This document shows, one piece after another, positions 7,927-17,163 of a DNA stretch of 64,000 bases. The notes beneath the pieces were generated by a model. It had not been told where the DNA came from. It saw nothing but the letters and a program-made list of their open reading frames with translations, and did no database searches. The position numbers were made by a program, and so were the translations under genes. Source of the DNA: Chelatococcus sp. (lineage in GTDB: Bacteria > Pseudomonadota > Alphaproteobacteria > Rhizobiales > Beijerinckiaceae). Location: the NCBI GenBank assembly GCA_003248805.1, contig QFQY01000019.1, positions 1 to 64,000 on the forward strand, written 5' to 3'. Within the stretch, counting starts at the first letter, position 1. Each line of letters opens with the position of its first letter.

Positions 7927-8598
7927 ATGGGCATGAACGCCGTCTACGAGGGAGCGCAGGACTGCCCGGGGGTGATCCCGCTGTTTCCCCTGTCCGGCGC
8001 GCTGCTGCTGCCTCGCGGGCAATTGCCGCTCAACGTCTTCGAGCCGCGCTATGTCGCGATGGTGGACGATGCGCTGCGGGAGCGCCGCACCATCGGGATG
8101 ATCCAGCCCGAGCCCGAGAGCGGGCGGCAATCGGCCGTGCCGCCGCTCCTGAAGGTCGGCTGCCTCGGCCGCATCACCCAGTTCGCCGAGACCGGCGACG
8201 GCCGCTACATCGTGACGCTCACGGGCGTCGCGCGCTTCCGGATCGCCGAGGAGCTGCCGGTGACGACGGCCTATCGTCAGGCGCGCGTCACCTATGACGA
8301 GTTCGCCGCCGATTTCACGGCCCGCGCCGGCGAGGAGCGTGTCGACCGCGAGCGGCTGCTCCAGACGCTGCGCGCCTTCGCCAAGGCCAACGAACTCAAG
8401 ATCGACTGGAAGGGCGTCAGCGACGCGCCCAACGAGGCGCTGGTCAACGCGCTGTCGATGATGTGCCCCTTCGGCCCCCGGGAGAAGCAGGCGCTGCTCG
8501 AGGCGCCCGATCTCGGAGCCCGGGCGGAGGTGCTGATCGCCATCACGGAGATCGAACTCGCCCGCGGCGGCGGCGACCCGGACACCACCCTGCAGTGA
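7927..8598 (+). CDS. LON N-terminal substrate-binding-domain protein
   Basis: Stand-alone LON/PUA-like protein of 223 residues without AAA+ or protease domains. Signature IPLFPLSGALLLPRGQLPLNVFEPRY at the N-terminus (about 17-42, where Lon recognises substrates), then the strand-rich remainder. It starts at ATG 7927 or 7933 behind GGAGGCGAGGGG. It follows cnoX by 17 bases and overlaps the next gene, so the three genes are probably one operon; the CnoX plus LON-domain pairing is recurrent in this order and suggests protein quality control. Biochemical role unknown. Confidence 0.85.
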   Translation: MGMNAVYEGAQDCPGVIPLFPLSGALLLPRGQLPLNVFEPRYVAMVDDALRERRTIGMIQPEPESGRQSAVPPLLKVGCLGRITQFAETGDGRYIVTLTGVARFRIAEELPVTTAYRQARVTYDEFAADFTARAGEERVDRERLLQTLRAFAKANELKIDWKGVSDAPNEALVNALSMMCPFGPREKQALLEAPDLGARAEVLIAITEIELARGGGDPDTTLQ

Positions 8599-9980
8599 CC
8601 GACGCTCCCGCCGCCTATCCGCCGCGCCGGGCGGTCGTCGCCTGGCTGTTCTTCGACTGGGCGGCGCAGCCCTTCTTCACGCTGGTCACCACCTTCGTCT
8701 TCGCGCCGTTCTTCGCCTCGGCCCTGGCCTCCGATCCGGCTCAGGGGCAGGCGCTGTGGGGGTATGCCACGGGGGCGGCCGGGCTGTGCATCGCGCTGCT
8801 CTCGCCGCTGCTCGGCGGCATCGCGGACCGGACCGGGCCGCGCAAGCCCTGGATCGCCGCCTTCGGCGGGCTTCTGGTGCTGGGTTCGGCCGCTTTGTGG
8901 TTCGCCGCGCCCGGCTCCCCGCTGGCGGTGCCGATCGCGCTGGCAGGCTTCGTCGTGGCGACCATCGGGGCCGAGTTCGCGACCACCTTCAACAATGCGA
9001 TGATGACGCGGCTGGTCCCGCCGGAGCGGCTGGGCTGGCTTTCGGGCACCGGCTGGGCGATCGGCTATCTGGGCGGGCTGCTTTCGCTGGCGATCACGCT
9101 CGCGCTGCTCGCCGCCGATCCGCAGACGGGCCGGACGCTCGCGGGTCTGGTGCCCCTCTTCGGCCTCGACGCCGCGGCGCGCGAGGGCGACCGCTTCTCC
9201 GGCCCGCTGACGGCGATCTGGTTCCTCGTCTTCGTCGCGCCGATGTTCTGGCTCACGCCCGACACGTCGCGGACGGGCATGGGGCTGAGGCAGGCCGCGA
9301 GAGGCGGGGTCGGTCGCCTCGCCGCGACGCTGGCGGAGCTGCCGAAGCTGCCCTCGCTCGGGCGCTTCCTGCTCGCGAACATGATCTACCAGGACGCGCT
9401 GGTGGCGCTCTTCGCCTTCGGCGGCATCTATGCGGCCGGCGTCTTCGGCTGGGGCACGATCGAGCTCGGGGTCTTCGGCATCCTGCTCACCGTGACGGGC
9501 ACGCTCGGCGCGTGGCTCGGCGGGCGCCTCGACGACGCCATCGGCGGCAAGGCCGTGGTGCTGGGGGCGATCGGCTGCCTGATCCTCGCCTGCGTCGGAA
9601 TCCTGTCGCTGGGGCCCGACCGGGTGTTCTTCTTCGTTCCGGCGGCTCCCGCGACGCCGGGCGACGGGCTCTTCGCCAGCCTGCCGGAGCGTGTCTATCT
9701 CGGGCTCGGGCTCCTGATCGGGCTGGTCGCCGGGCCGATGCAGGCGGCTTCGCGCAGCCTGATGGCGCGTCTCGCGCCGCGCGGGCGCATCGGCGAGTTC
9801 TTCGGGCTGTTCGCGCTGTCGGGGAAGGTCACGTCCTTCCTGGGGCCGACGCTGGTCGCGCTGGCGACGACGGTCTTCGCCAGCCAGCGCGCCGGGCTCG
9901 CCGTGCTGATCGTGTTCTTCCTCGCCGGCGGCCTGCTGCTGGCCGGCGTCCGCGGTGGGCGGGGCGCCTCGGCCGACTGA
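8595..9980 (+). CDS. MFS transporter, UMF1 (Atg22-like) family
   Basis: Inner-membrane carrier of 461 residues with about 11-12 hydrophobic segments. It opens with AVVAWLFFDWAAQPFFTLVTT, the hallmark FDWA-QP N-terminus of the UMF1 family, and a loop GGIADRTGPRKPW after the second helix. The start is GTG at 8595, overlapping the previous stop (GTGA), so translation is probably coupled. Substrate unknown for bacterial members; amino-acid or small-metabolite efflux is the usual guess. Convergent with the TRAP operon 29 bases downstream; no clear terminator between. Confidence 0.85.
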   Translation: MTDAPAAYPPRRAVVAWLFFDWAAQPFFTLVTTFVFAPFFASALASDPAQGQALWGYATGAAGLCIALLSPLLGGIADRTGPRKPWIAAFGGLLVLGSAALWFAAPGSPLAVPIALAGFVVATIGAEFATTFNNAMMTRLVPPERLGWLSGTGWAIGYLGGLLSLAITLALLAADPQTGRTLAGLVPLFGLDAAAREGDRFSGPLTAIWFLVFVAPMFWLTPDTSRTGMGLRQAARGGVGRLAATLAELPKLPSLGRFLLANMIYQDALVALFAFGGIYAAGVFGWGTIELGVFGILLTVTGTLGAWLGGRLDDAIGGKAVVLGAIGCLILACVGILSLGPDRVFFFVPAAPATPGDGLFASLPERVYLGLGLLIGLVAGPMQAASRSLMARLAPRGRIGEFFGLFALSGKVTSFLGPTLVALATTVFASQRAGLAVLIVFFLAGGLLLAGVRGGRGASAD

Positions 9981-10009
9981 CGGGGCCTGCGGGCCGCTTC
10001 GGGCGCCGG

Positions 10010-11284
10010 TCAGCGCATCATCTTCGGCAGCCAGAGCGTCAGGTCGGGCCACATGGTGATGATGATCAGCGAGACGAAGAGCGGGATATAGAAGGGCAGC
10101 ACCGCCTTCAGCACCGCCGACATCGGCACCTTGGCGATGTCCGACAGCAGGAACAGCGCCAGCCCCATCGGCGGCGTCAGCAGCCCGATCATCAGGTTGA
10201 ACACGAAGATGATGCCGAGATGGACCGGATCGACGCCGGCCAGCACGAGCGGCGCCGTGACCAGCGGCGCGACCAGCAGCGTCGCCGTCGTCGAGTCCAG
10301 GAACATGCCGACGATCAGCAGCAGCAGGTTGACGATCAGCAGCAGCATCAGCGGATCGGTCGAGATCGAGAGCAGGCTGCGGGTGAACGTCTGCGGCAGC
10401 TGCTCGACCGTCATCACCCAGCCGAACAGGGCGGCAGCCGAGACGATGACCAGCACGGCCGAGGTCGTCTTGACGGTGTCGAACAGGGCGAAGCGCAGGC
10501 GCGCCCAGCTCATGCCGCCGTAGAACACCGTCGCGATCAGCAGGATATAGGCGACCGTGATCGAGGCGGCCTCCGTCGGCGTGAAATAGCCGAGCAGCAT
10601 GCCGCCGACGAGCAGCAGCGGCGTCATCAGCGCCGGGGCCGCCGGCCAGAACGTGACCCACAGCTCCCTGAAGCTCGGCCAGCGCGAGGCTCGCGGGTGG
10701 CCGTGCCTGTGCGCCAGCCAGGCGACCGTGCCCATCAGCAGCGCCACATAGAGCAGGGCGGGCATCACGCCCGCGACGAGGAGCTGGACGATCGAGACGC
10801 TGGTCGCCGAGCCGTAGATGATGAGCGGGATCGAGGGCGGGAAGATCGGCCCCACCACGGCCGACGCGCCGGTGATGGCGGCCGAATAGGCGCGCGTGAA
10901 GCCGGCGCGCACCATGGCGCGGATCTCGATGCGGCCGAGGCCCCCGATATCGGCGAGAGCGGCCCCCGACGTGCCCGAGAAGACCAGCGAGCCGATGACG
11001 TTTACCTGCGCGAGGCCGCCCGGCACACGGCCGCCGAGGGTGTGCGCGAAGCGATAGATGTCGCTGGTGATGCCGCTCTGGTTCATCAGGCTGCCGACGA
11101 AGATGAACACCGGCACCGCGACCAGCGGGAAGGAATCGAGCGCATAGGTCATGCGCTGCGCCAGCAGCTCGATCGGGAAACCCGACAGGAGGACGTAGAG
11201 CATGGCCGGCACCGCGACCGCGACGACGACCGGGAAGCCGAAGATGAACAGCGCCATGAAGGCGAGGATGATCGTGATCGCCAT
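10010..11284 (-). CDS. dctM: TRAP transporter large permease (DctM)
   Basis: Large membrane subunit, 424 residues, about 12 transmembrane segments, driving sodium- or proton-coupled import of an organic acid from the periplasmic binding protein. DctM signatures seen: GFPVVVAVAVPAMLY at the start, SGTSGAALADIGGLG near 147 and IFPPSIPLIIYG near 190. It lies 9 bases after dctQ and is the last gene of the leftward operon HIBADH - amidohydrolase - dctP - dctQ - dctM. Confidence 0.93.
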   Translation of the reverse strand: MAITIILAFMALFIFGFPVVVAVAVPAMLYVLLSGFPIELLAQRMTYALDSFPLVAVPVFIFVGSLMNQSGITSDIYRFAHTLGGRVPGGLAQVNVIGSLVFSGTSGAALADIGGLGRIEIRAMVRAGFTRAYSAAITGASAVVGPIFPPSIPLIIYGSATSVSIVQLLVAGVMPALLYVALLMGTVAWLAHRHGHPRASRWPSFRELWVTFWPAAPALMTPLLLVGGMLLGYFTPTEAASITVAYILLIATVFYGGMSWARLRFALFDTVKTTSAVLVIVSAAALFGWVMTVEQLPQTFTRSLLSISTDPLMLLLIVNLLLLIVGMFLDSTTATLLVAPLVTAPLVLAGVDPVHLGIIFVFNLMIGLLTPPMGLALFLLSDIAKVPMSAVLKAVLPFYIPLFVSLIIITMWPDLTLWLPKMMR

Positions 11285-11293
11285 GACGCCGCC

Positions 11294-11899
11294 TCAGCCC
11301 CGCATCTCTTCGGGCAGGTCGAGCTCTTCTTCCGGCTCCTGCTCCTGCGGGAAACTGACGTAGATCGGCTTGTTCTGGACGATCTTCACGAGCTGGATGC
11401 CGCATTCGACCGTGCTCATGGCGAAGCCGACGAGGGCCGCGCCGAAGAAGATCCAGTAGGGGATGCCGAGCGTCGGCGTCGCGTTGTCGAGGTTCGTGCC
11501 GATCGCGACCATGCTCGCCCCCGCCATCGTCGCGAAGGTCGCCGTCGCCGTGATCGCCGTCGCGATCTTGGCGATGTGGACGACCTTCGCCGGGAAGAGC
11601 GCGACGATCTCCTCCATGCGGATGTTCGCGCCGGACGAAATCACATAGGGCAGCGCCAGGAAGACCGAGCAGATCAGCATGAAGCGCGCCAGCTCCTCGA
11701 CGCCAACGATCGGCGCCGAGAAGATCTCTCGCGAGACCACCTGCATGAAGGGGAGGGAGACCATGGCCACGAGCATGACCAGGCTGCCCCAGCGGAAGAC
11801 CCAGCGCAGCGGCTCCACGGCGCGGTCGATGGCGAAGTGGCGGCTGTCGACGGCGGGCGAGACGAGCGGTGCGTCGAAGACGATGTCGGAGGTTTGCAC
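11294..11899 (-). CDS. dctQ: TRAP transporter small permease (DctQ)
   Basis: Small membrane subunit of 201 residues. Four hydrophobic segments at about 38-58, 74-95, 113-137 and 150-170 carry the DctQ pattern MQVVSREIF..P..GVEELARFMLI. A charged C-terminal tail rich in Glu and Pro (QEQEPEEELDLPEE) is unusual in length. Lies between dctP and dctM; the gap to dctP holds a strong hairpin that may lower permease expression relative to the binding protein. Confidence 0.9.
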   Translation of the reverse strand: MQTSDIVFDAPLVSPAVDSRHFAIDRAVEPLRWVFRWGSLVMLVAMVSLPFMQVVSREIFSAPIVGVEELARFMLICSVFLALPYVISSGANIRMEEIVALFPAKVVHIAKIATAITATATFATMAGASMVAIGTNLDNATPTLGIPYWIFFGAALVGFAMSTVECGIQLVKIVQNKPIYVSFPQEQEPEEELDLPEEMRG

Positions 11900-11946
11900 G
11901 AGGCGACTCGCGGTCAGGTGAGCGATCGGATCGGTGGCTGTGGCCC

Positions 11947-11976
11947 GGAGCGGCCGGGCTCGTGCCCGGCCGCTCC
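11947..11976 (-). other. Intra-operon stem-loop after dctP
   Basis: Perfect 13-bp stem GGAGCGGCCGGGC / GCCCGGCCGCTCC with a TCGT loop, 5 bases beyond the dctP stop in the direction of transcription and before dctQ. No T tract. Such hairpins commonly stabilise the upstream binding-protein message or attenuate the permeases. Confidence 0.7.
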
Positions 11977-11981
11977 CCGCT

Positions 11982-12980
11982 TCACTGCGTCGCGGCGATG
12001 CGCTGGGTGATCGGCCCCCAGCTCGGGAAGTCCGTCGCGACCTGCGCGCCGACGGATTTGCGGAATTCCTCGACCTTGAGGCCGTCCTTCTCGGTGATGA
12101 AGGTCATGCCCTTCTTCTTGAGCTCGTCGATAAGCTTGACCTCGGCCTCGAGCCCGAGCTTCAGCGTCTCCTCGCCGACCTCGGCCGCGACGGCCGCGAC
12201 GATGGCGCGATCCTTCTCGGGAATGGACTGCCAGCTGCGCTCGTTGATGAAGACCGGCAGCACGTTCTGCATGTGCGCGGTCAGCATGACATGGCTCTGC
12301 ACCTCGTAGAGCTTGTTGGCGTTGATCATGGTCAGCGGGTTTTCCTGGCCGATCACCATGCCTGTCATCAGCGCTGTCGGAAGCTCCGCCACCTCCACCG
12401 GGGTCGGCACCGCGCCCATGCCCTTGATCATCGTCGTCCAGAGCTGGAGCGGCACGCCGCGGAAGCGCTTGTCCTTGAGGTCGGCGGGCGAATAGACGGC
12501 CATCTTCGCGGTCATCTGGCGGGCGCCGCGATAGAGGCGGCCGATGATGCGGATGTTCGCCGTCGCCACGAGCTTGTCGGACATCTCCTTCATGACGGCG
12601 GACTTCGCCGGGTCGGTCGCGGCCATGGCGTGCGTGCCGTCGCGATAGACGAAGGGCGCGGCGAAGGCCGCCATGTCCGGCATCAGCCGGGCCAGCGAGG
12701 CGAATTCGTGGTGGGCGAGCGGGATCGCGCCGCTGCGCACGCCGTCGACGGTCTCCTGCGCGCCGCCGAGCTGCGAATTCGGGAAGACCTGGACCTTGAC
12801 GCGGCCCTCGGTGCGCGCCCCGACGCGCTTCGCGAACTCCTCGGCGTACCAGAACTGGATGTCGCCTTCCGAGCCGACATGGGCGTAGCGGATCGTGACC
12901 TGGGCCGCTGCCGGCGCGATGAAGCCGATGGAGAGCGCCAGCGCCGCAGCCAGTCCCTTCAATGCCTGCCTCTTGTTCAT
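11982..12980 (-). CDS. dctP: TRAP transporter substrate-binding protein (DctP)
   Basis: Periplasmic binding protein of 332 residues. It starts MNKRQALKGLAAALALSIGF with a Sec signal ending near AAAQ, behind a strong GGGAGGAGGAAC ribosome site. Family blocks: VTIRYAHVGSEGDIQFW, VKVQVFPNSQLGG, KDKRFRGVPLQLWTTMIKGMGAVPTPV (the Arg that pairs with the ligand carboxylate) and GQENPLTMI. The ligand is therefore probably a carboxylate; its identity is unknown. Third gene of the leftward operon under site TGTAT-N3-GCATAC at 14999. Confidence 0.92.
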   Translation of the reverse strand: MNKRQALKGLAAALALSIGFIAPAAAQVTIRYAHVGSEGDIQFWYAEEFAKRVGARTEGRVKVQVFPNSQLGGAQETVDGVRSGAIPLAHHEFASLARLMPDMAAFAAPFVYRDGTHAMAATDPAKSAVMKEMSDKLVATANIRIIGRLYRGARQMTAKMAVYSPADLKDKRFRGVPLQLWTTMIKGMGAVPTPVEVAELPTALMTGMVIGQENPLTMINANKLYEVQSHVMLTAHMQNVLPVFINERSWQSIPEKDRAIVAAVAAEVGEETLKLGLEAEVKLIDELKKKGMTFITEKDGLKVEEFRKSVGAQVATDFPSWGPITQRIAATQ

Positions 12981-13029
12981 CCGTTCCTCCTCCCGTTTTT
13001 TTATTCCGGCGTTGTCGTTGGAATGCGGA

Positions 13030-13938
13030 TCACAGCCGGTAGATGCGCACCGCATTGTCGTGAAAGAGCTTGTCGCGATCGCTCTCCGCCCGCTCGGCGG
13101 TTGCGGCCAGGAAGCCCGAGAAGATGGTGTCGAAGTCGCCGACGAGGCCGTCGACCGGGAAGTTGCTGGCGAACATCGCCCGGTCGATGCCGAAGATCGC
13201 GATGGCGTCCCGGATCACCGGGGCGTTGGCTTCCACGGTCCAGGGCAGCCCCGGGCGGCCGATGCCCGAGATCTTGATTGCGACGTTGTCCTGCGCCGCC
13301 GCTCGTTCGAGTGCGCGGCGCCAGGCGCCGAGACCCTCGCTGCTGCGGTCGGCCGGCAGGCCGGTGTGGTTGATCACGATCCGCGTGCGGGGAAAGTCGC
13401 GGGCGAGGTCCGCCGCGGCGTCGAGATGCCACCAGGGGGTCTGGAGATCGTAGGAGAGGCCGTGGCGCTCCATCAGGGCGTAGCCCGCGCGCCAGGCGGG
13501 ATCGTCCATCGAGCCCGGCGCGCCGCGCCTCGCTTCGTCCGGCCGTGGCGCGGCCGCCGGCTTGTGCCGGACGCCCCGGACGATCGGGACCGAGGCGTGC
13601 GCTGCGAGCAACCGGCCGGCCTCCGGCCGGGCGAAGTCGCACCAGGCCACCACGGCCGAGGGCAGCCCGTATTCGCTGGCGACGGCCGCGACCCAGCGGC
13701 TTTCCTCGGCGGCGAGGTCGCGGTTCCACTCCGCCTCGACATAGACCGAGCCGACCACCGGCCAGCCCGCCGTGTCGGCCCGATAGTCCGCCGGCATGTA
13801 GTCGCGGCAGATGGCCGAATAGTCGCCATAGCGGAACGGCACGCGCTCATGCTTCAGCCAGGGCAGGTCGTTGGCCAGATCCCAGACATGGTGATGGGCG
13901 TCGATGACGGCCTTCGGACGAGGGGGCAGGGCGGTCAT
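13030..13938 (-). CDS. Amidohydrolase 2 family protein (L-fuconolactonase / COG3618-like)
   Basis: Cytoplasmic TIM-barrel hydrolase of 302 residues, of the group containing fuconolactonase and other sugar- or pyrone-lactone hydrolases. Seen: IDAHHHVWD at 12-20 (metal-binding HxH), DLQTPWWHL near 170, INHTG near 192 and ASNFPVD near 261 (the final Asp/Asn region). The start overlaps the preceding dehydrogenase stop by 4 bases. Placement between an HIBADH-like dehydrogenase and a TRAP importer for carboxylates points to opening of a lactone formed during catabolism; substrate unproven. Confidence 0.85.
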   Translation of the reverse strand: MTALPPRPKAVIDAHHHVWDLANDLPWLKHERVPFRYGDYSAICRDYMPADYRADTAGWPVVGSVYVEAEWNRDLAAEESRWVAAVASEYGLPSAVVAWCDFARPEAGRLLAAHASVPIVRGVRHKPAAAPRPDEARRGAPGSMDDPAWRAGYALMERHGLSYDLQTPWWHLDAAADLARDFPRTRIVINHTGLPADRSSEGLGAWRRALERAAAQDNVAIKISGIGRPGLPWTVEANAPVIRDAIAIFGIDRAMFASNFPVDGLVGDFDTIFSGFLAATAERAESDRDKLFHDNAVRIYRL

Positions 13939-14852
13939 GACCGGGCTGCGGCCCGCATGGCCGCGTCATGCTCGTAGAGCTTCACGATGGCCGCGGAGTC
14001 GGACATCTCGTGGCCGAGCGCGACATAGTCCTTGTAGCGCTGCACGCCCTGCTCGATCACCTTCAGGTCGAGCCCGAGCCCCTGGGCGAAAGCGGAGACC
14101 GCCTTCAGGTCCTTGAGCAGTTGCCGCGCGTAGCTGGCCGGGGGCTCGAAGGCGCGCTGCTGCATCTGCGGATAGAGCCGTTGAAGCAGGCTCGAATCGG
14201 CATGTCCGCCCGCGAGGCATTGCGGCAGCCGCGCCGCGTCGATGCCGGCCGCCTCCGCCAGCATCAGCGCCTCGGCCATGACGACATAGCCGGTTCCGAC
14301 GATGGCCTGGTTGAGGATCTTGGTCGTCTGCCCGGCGCCGACGGGACCCATGAGCGTCAGGTTGCCGGACATCTGCTCGATGATGGGCTTCGCCCTGGCG
14401 AAATCCGCCTCCGAGCCACCGGCCATGACCGTCATGCCGCCGGTCCGGGCCAGTTGCGGGCCGCCCGAGACGGGGGCGTCGATCCAGCCCGCGCCGGTCG
14501 CGGCCTTCAGCCTCGCCGCCGCCAATCGCGTGCCCGCCGGGTCGGCCGTCGAGAAGTCGATGACCAGCGACGGGCCGCGCCCGGCCGCCATCACGCCGTC
14601 CTCGGCGAAGATGCAGCGCTCGACCGCCTCCATATGCAGCACGCAGAGCATGACGATGTCGCTCGCGGCGGCGACGGCCTTCGGCGACTCCGCCGCGACG
14701 GCGCCATGCGGGACGACCGTAGCGAGGCGCTCAGGCTCGAGATTCCAGACCGTGACGGGAAAGCCGAGGTCGAGCAGGCGGCGGACCATGGCTTCGCCCA
14801 TGATGCCGATGCCGAGAAAGCCGATGCGCGGGAGGGACGGGGCCGTGCTCAT
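13935..14852 (-). CDS. NAD(P)-dependent beta-hydroxyacid dehydrogenase (HIBADH family)
   Basis: The 305-residue oxidoreductase resembles tartronate-semialdehyde reductase and 3-hydroxyisobutyrate dehydrogenase. Rossmann motif GFLGIGIMGEAM at 11-22, substrate motif DAPVSGG at 125-131, catalytic Lys178 in GQTTKILNQ. From ATG 14852 the N-terminus MSTAPSLPRIGF fits the family exactly. It is the first gene of the operon running to dctM at 10010, with a GntR-type operator candidate 147 bases upstream. Shares only fold-level features with the second HIBADH at 51214. Confidence 0.88.
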   Translation of the reverse strand: MSTAPSLPRIGFLGIGIMGEAMVRRLLDLGFPVTVWNLEPERLATVVPHGAVAAESPKAVAAASDIVMLCVLHMEAVERCIFAEDGVMAAGRGPSLVIDFSTADPAGTRLAAARLKAATGAGWIDAPVSGGPQLARTGGMTVMAGGSEADFARAKPIIEQMSGNLTLMGPVGAGQTTKILNQAIVGTGYVVMAEALMLAEAAGIDAARLPQCLAGGHADSSLLQRLYPQMQQRAFEPPASYARQLLKDLKAVSAFAQGLGLDLKVIEQGVQRYKDYVALGHEMSDSAAIVKLYEHDAAMRAAARS

Positions 14853-14998
14853 GACCTGGCCCCCGCCGCGTCGGCGACGGAGCATGCGACGCGGGCGCCG
14901 AGCGTCGCGTCCGGTCGTCTTGCATGCCAATAATATCGCTGCATTGCGGCATGACGCACGGCATAACCTCCCTTGGAGCGATTTTCTTATCTGTATGC

Positions 14999-15013
14999 TG
15001 TATCTTGCATACC
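14999..15013 (-). promoter_or_regulatory. GntR-type operator site A (TGTAT-N3-GCATAC)
   Basis: TGTATCTTGCATACC, inside a wider GTATGC-N8-GCATAC repeat (14993-15012), lies 147 bases upstream of the HIBADH start. It shares both half-sites with sites B (22475-22492) and C (27744-27758). The remainder of 14853-15123 is promoter/leader with no gene. Confidence 0.6.
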
Positions 15014-15123
15014 AGATTGGAAATGTCAGCACCTCTCTGGGCGGGGCGTCGTCAATTCCGGCCGCAGCAGCACTCCGGCGGCGGCGTGCTCAAGCCGATC
15101 TCGGATGGGGCGCGAGCGGTCGC

Positions 15124-15906
15124 TCAGCTGCCGGTCCAGGCGGGAACGGTCTTGGTCCGGGCGAGAAAGTCGCGGACGCCGCGCTTGAAGTCGTCGCTGC
15201 CATAGACCTGCTCGATGAGCGTGTCGGCCTCCGGCAGCTGCTCAAGGGCCAGGCGCCGCAGCACCTCCTTCGTCGCCCGCGTCGTCAGGGGCGCGTTCTC
15301 CGCCGCGCGACGACACAGCGCCTCGATCTCCGCGTCCATCGCATCGCGCTCGACGATGCGCAGCAGGAAGCCGACGTCGAGGAGATCCTTCGCGCCGAAG
15401 ATCTCCCCGAGCAGCACCATGCGTTTGGCGATCGGCAACCCGACCGCGCCGCCGATCCGCGCGAGGCTGAGCGGCGACAGGCAGTTGCCGAGCGTGCGGC
15501 CGATGGGGGAGCCGAAGCGGGCATCGGGCGTCGCGATCCGGAAGTCGCAGGCGGCCGCGATGTTCAGCCCGCCGCCGACGGCCCAGCCGTCGATCACGGC
15601 GATGGTCGTCACCGGGATTTCGTCGAGCGCTCGCATGCAGGCGTCGCCATTGTGCTCATAGGCGATGCCGTCCTTGCCGCTGGTGAACCTGGCGAAGCCA
15701 GAGATGTCCGTTCCCGAGACGAAGGCCTTGCCGCCGGAGCCGCGAAAGACCGCGACGCGAATCGTGGGATCGGCCGCGATGGCGAGCGCGGTGTCGCGCA
15801 GGTCCTGCCACATCTGGGTCGTCAGGGCGTTGTGCGCCTGCGGGTTGTCGAAGCGGACATAGGCGACATCGCCCGCCTTCTCGAAGATGATCCGGCCGTC
15901 GCTCAT
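15124..15906 (-). CDS. Crotonase (enoyl-CoA hydratase/isomerase) family protein
   Basis: CoA-ester enzyme of 260 residues. Oxyanion-hole motifs seen: SGTDISGF near 64 and IDGWAVGGGLNIAAACDFRIA near 104-124. The segment that in true hydratases carries the second catalytic Glu (PE..LG..PG.GG) reads FGSPIGRTLGNCLSP, so ordinary hydration chemistry is doubtful and a decarboxylase, thioesterase or lyase role is possible. Its start overlaps the CoA-transferase stop (ATGA), and it is the last gene of the long leftward operon from 22418. Confidence 0.88.
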   Translation of the reverse strand: MSDGRIIFEKAGDVAYVRFDNPQAHNALTTQMWQDLRDTALAIAADPTIRVAVFRGSGGKAFVSGTDISGFARFTSGKDGIAYEHNGDACMRALDEIPVTTIAVIDGWAVGGGLNIAAACDFRIATPDARFGSPIGRTLGNCLSPLSLARIGGAVGLPIAKRMVLLGEIFGAKDLLDVGFLLRIVERDAMDAEIEALCRRAAENAPLTTRATKEVLRRLALEQLPEADTLIEQVYGSDDFKRGVRDFLARTKTVPAWTGS

Positions 15907-17093
15907 CCCTGGGTTCCCGTCCTGGCGTTTTCGGCGAGGAGCCCCTTGCGGACGAGTTCCGCGCGCAATTCGTCACCGTGCTGATCGAGAAGCGGCGGCG
16001 GCAGGCGGATCTCCTGCGGCGTGCCGCTCAGCTTAACGGGGAAGCCCAACGCCTTGAACTCGCCCTCGACCGGGTGGGGCACCATCTTCACCATCTCGCG
16101 CGCGACGGCCTGTTCGCTGACGACCGCCTCGCCATAGTCGAGGATCAGGTCGGCGGGCACGCCCGCCTCCAGCAGGGCGTCGATCCAGTCCCGCCGGGTG
16201 CGCGTCCGGAAGGTCGGCGCCATGGCCTCGATCAGGGCGAGGCGGTTCTGCAGCCGCGCGGCATTGGTCGAGAAGCGCTCGTCCCGCTGCAGTTCCTCGC
16301 GCCCGAGCACCTTGAGCAACTTCAGCCACAGCCCCTGATTGGCGGCGCCGATCACGAACCATCCGTCGGAGGCCTCGACCGCCTGATAAGGCGCCGACAT
16401 GCGGTTGGCGGAGCCGATCGGAACCGGCGAGCGACCCGTGCCCCAGAGTTCCGTCGTTTCCCAGACCGAGAGCGCCAGCGCCGCCTCGAACAGCGAGGCG
16501 TCGATGTACTGGCCCTCGCCGGTGGTCTGGCGGCCGATCACGGCGCTCAGGATGGCATAGGCGCTGAACAGTCCGGCGCCGAGATCGGCGACGGGAATCG
16601 AATTCTTAGCCGGCTCCATGCCGGGCAGTCCGTTCGAGCTCAACACGCCCGAGACCGCCTGCGCGATCAGGTCGAAGCCCGGCCGCTGCGACCATGGGCC
16701 GGTCTGCCCGAAGCCGGAGATACTGGCGTAGATCAGCCTCGGGTTGATGGCGCGCAAGGTCTGGTAGTCCATGCCGAGCCGCCCGGCGACACCCGGGCGG
16801 GCGTTCTCGACGAGGATGTCGGCCGTCCGCACCAGCGCGTGAAGCACCTCCCGGTCGGCCTCCGTCTTGAGGTCGAGCGCGATGCTGCGCTTGTTGCGGT
16901 TGAGCGCGAGGAAACCGGGGCTGTCGGCGCCCTTCATCCGGAAGCCCATCGATTGGCGCGTCGAGTCGCCGGTGCGGGGCGGTTCGATCTTGATGACGTC
17001 GGCGCCCATATCCGCCAGCAGCATGCAGCAGAAGGGCCCGGCCATGACCTGCGAGATGTCGAGCACGCGCAGGCCCGTCAGCGGTGGTGCCAT
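15903..17093 (-). CDS. Family III CoA-transferase (CaiB/BaiF)
   Basis: The 396-residue enzyme moves CoA between carboxylic acids, activating the substrate for the crotonase encoded next. Seen: LRVLDISQVMAGPFC at the N-terminus, GADVIKIEPP at 30-39, NRNKRSIALDLK at 65-76, and catalytic Asp170 in PVADLGAG. Typical length. It sits 118 bases after the DapA-like gene with a UUCG-type hairpin in between, and overlaps the crotonase gene by 4 bases. Acyl donor and acceptor unknown. Confidence 0.92.
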   Translation of the reverse strand: MAPPLTGLRVLDISQVMAGPFCCMLLADMGADVIKIEPPRTGDSTRQSMGFRMKGADSPGFLALNRNKRSIALDLKTEADREVLHALVRTADILVENARPGVAGRLGMDYQTLRAINPRLIYASISGFGQTGPWSQRPGFDLIAQAVSGVLSSNGLPGMEPAKNSIPVADLGAGLFSAYAILSAVIGRQTTGEGQYIDASLFEAALALSVWETTELWGTGRSPVPIGSANRMSAPYQAVEASDGWFVIGAANQGLWLKLLKVLGREELQRDERFSTNAARLQNRLALIEAMAPTFRTRTRRDWIDALLEAGVPADLILDYGEAVVSEQAVAREMVKMVPHPVEGEFKALGFPVKLSGTPQEIRLPPPLLDQHGDELRAELVRKGLLAENARTGTQG

Positions 17094-17163
17094 GATCCGT
17101 CTCCTCCCTGTGCCGCCTCCTTTCCGCCGAGGGGCGCGGAGCCGGTCCGTTTGCGGTCGTCGT

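Noticed and set aside
8292..12010. Very long open frames on both strands (over 1000 codons leftward from 11405 and rightward from 8756)
   Set aside because: They are Arg/Ala/Gly/Pro-rich out-of-frame readings of high-GC genes, with no motifs; the MFS and TRAP genes in the true frames explain the DNA.
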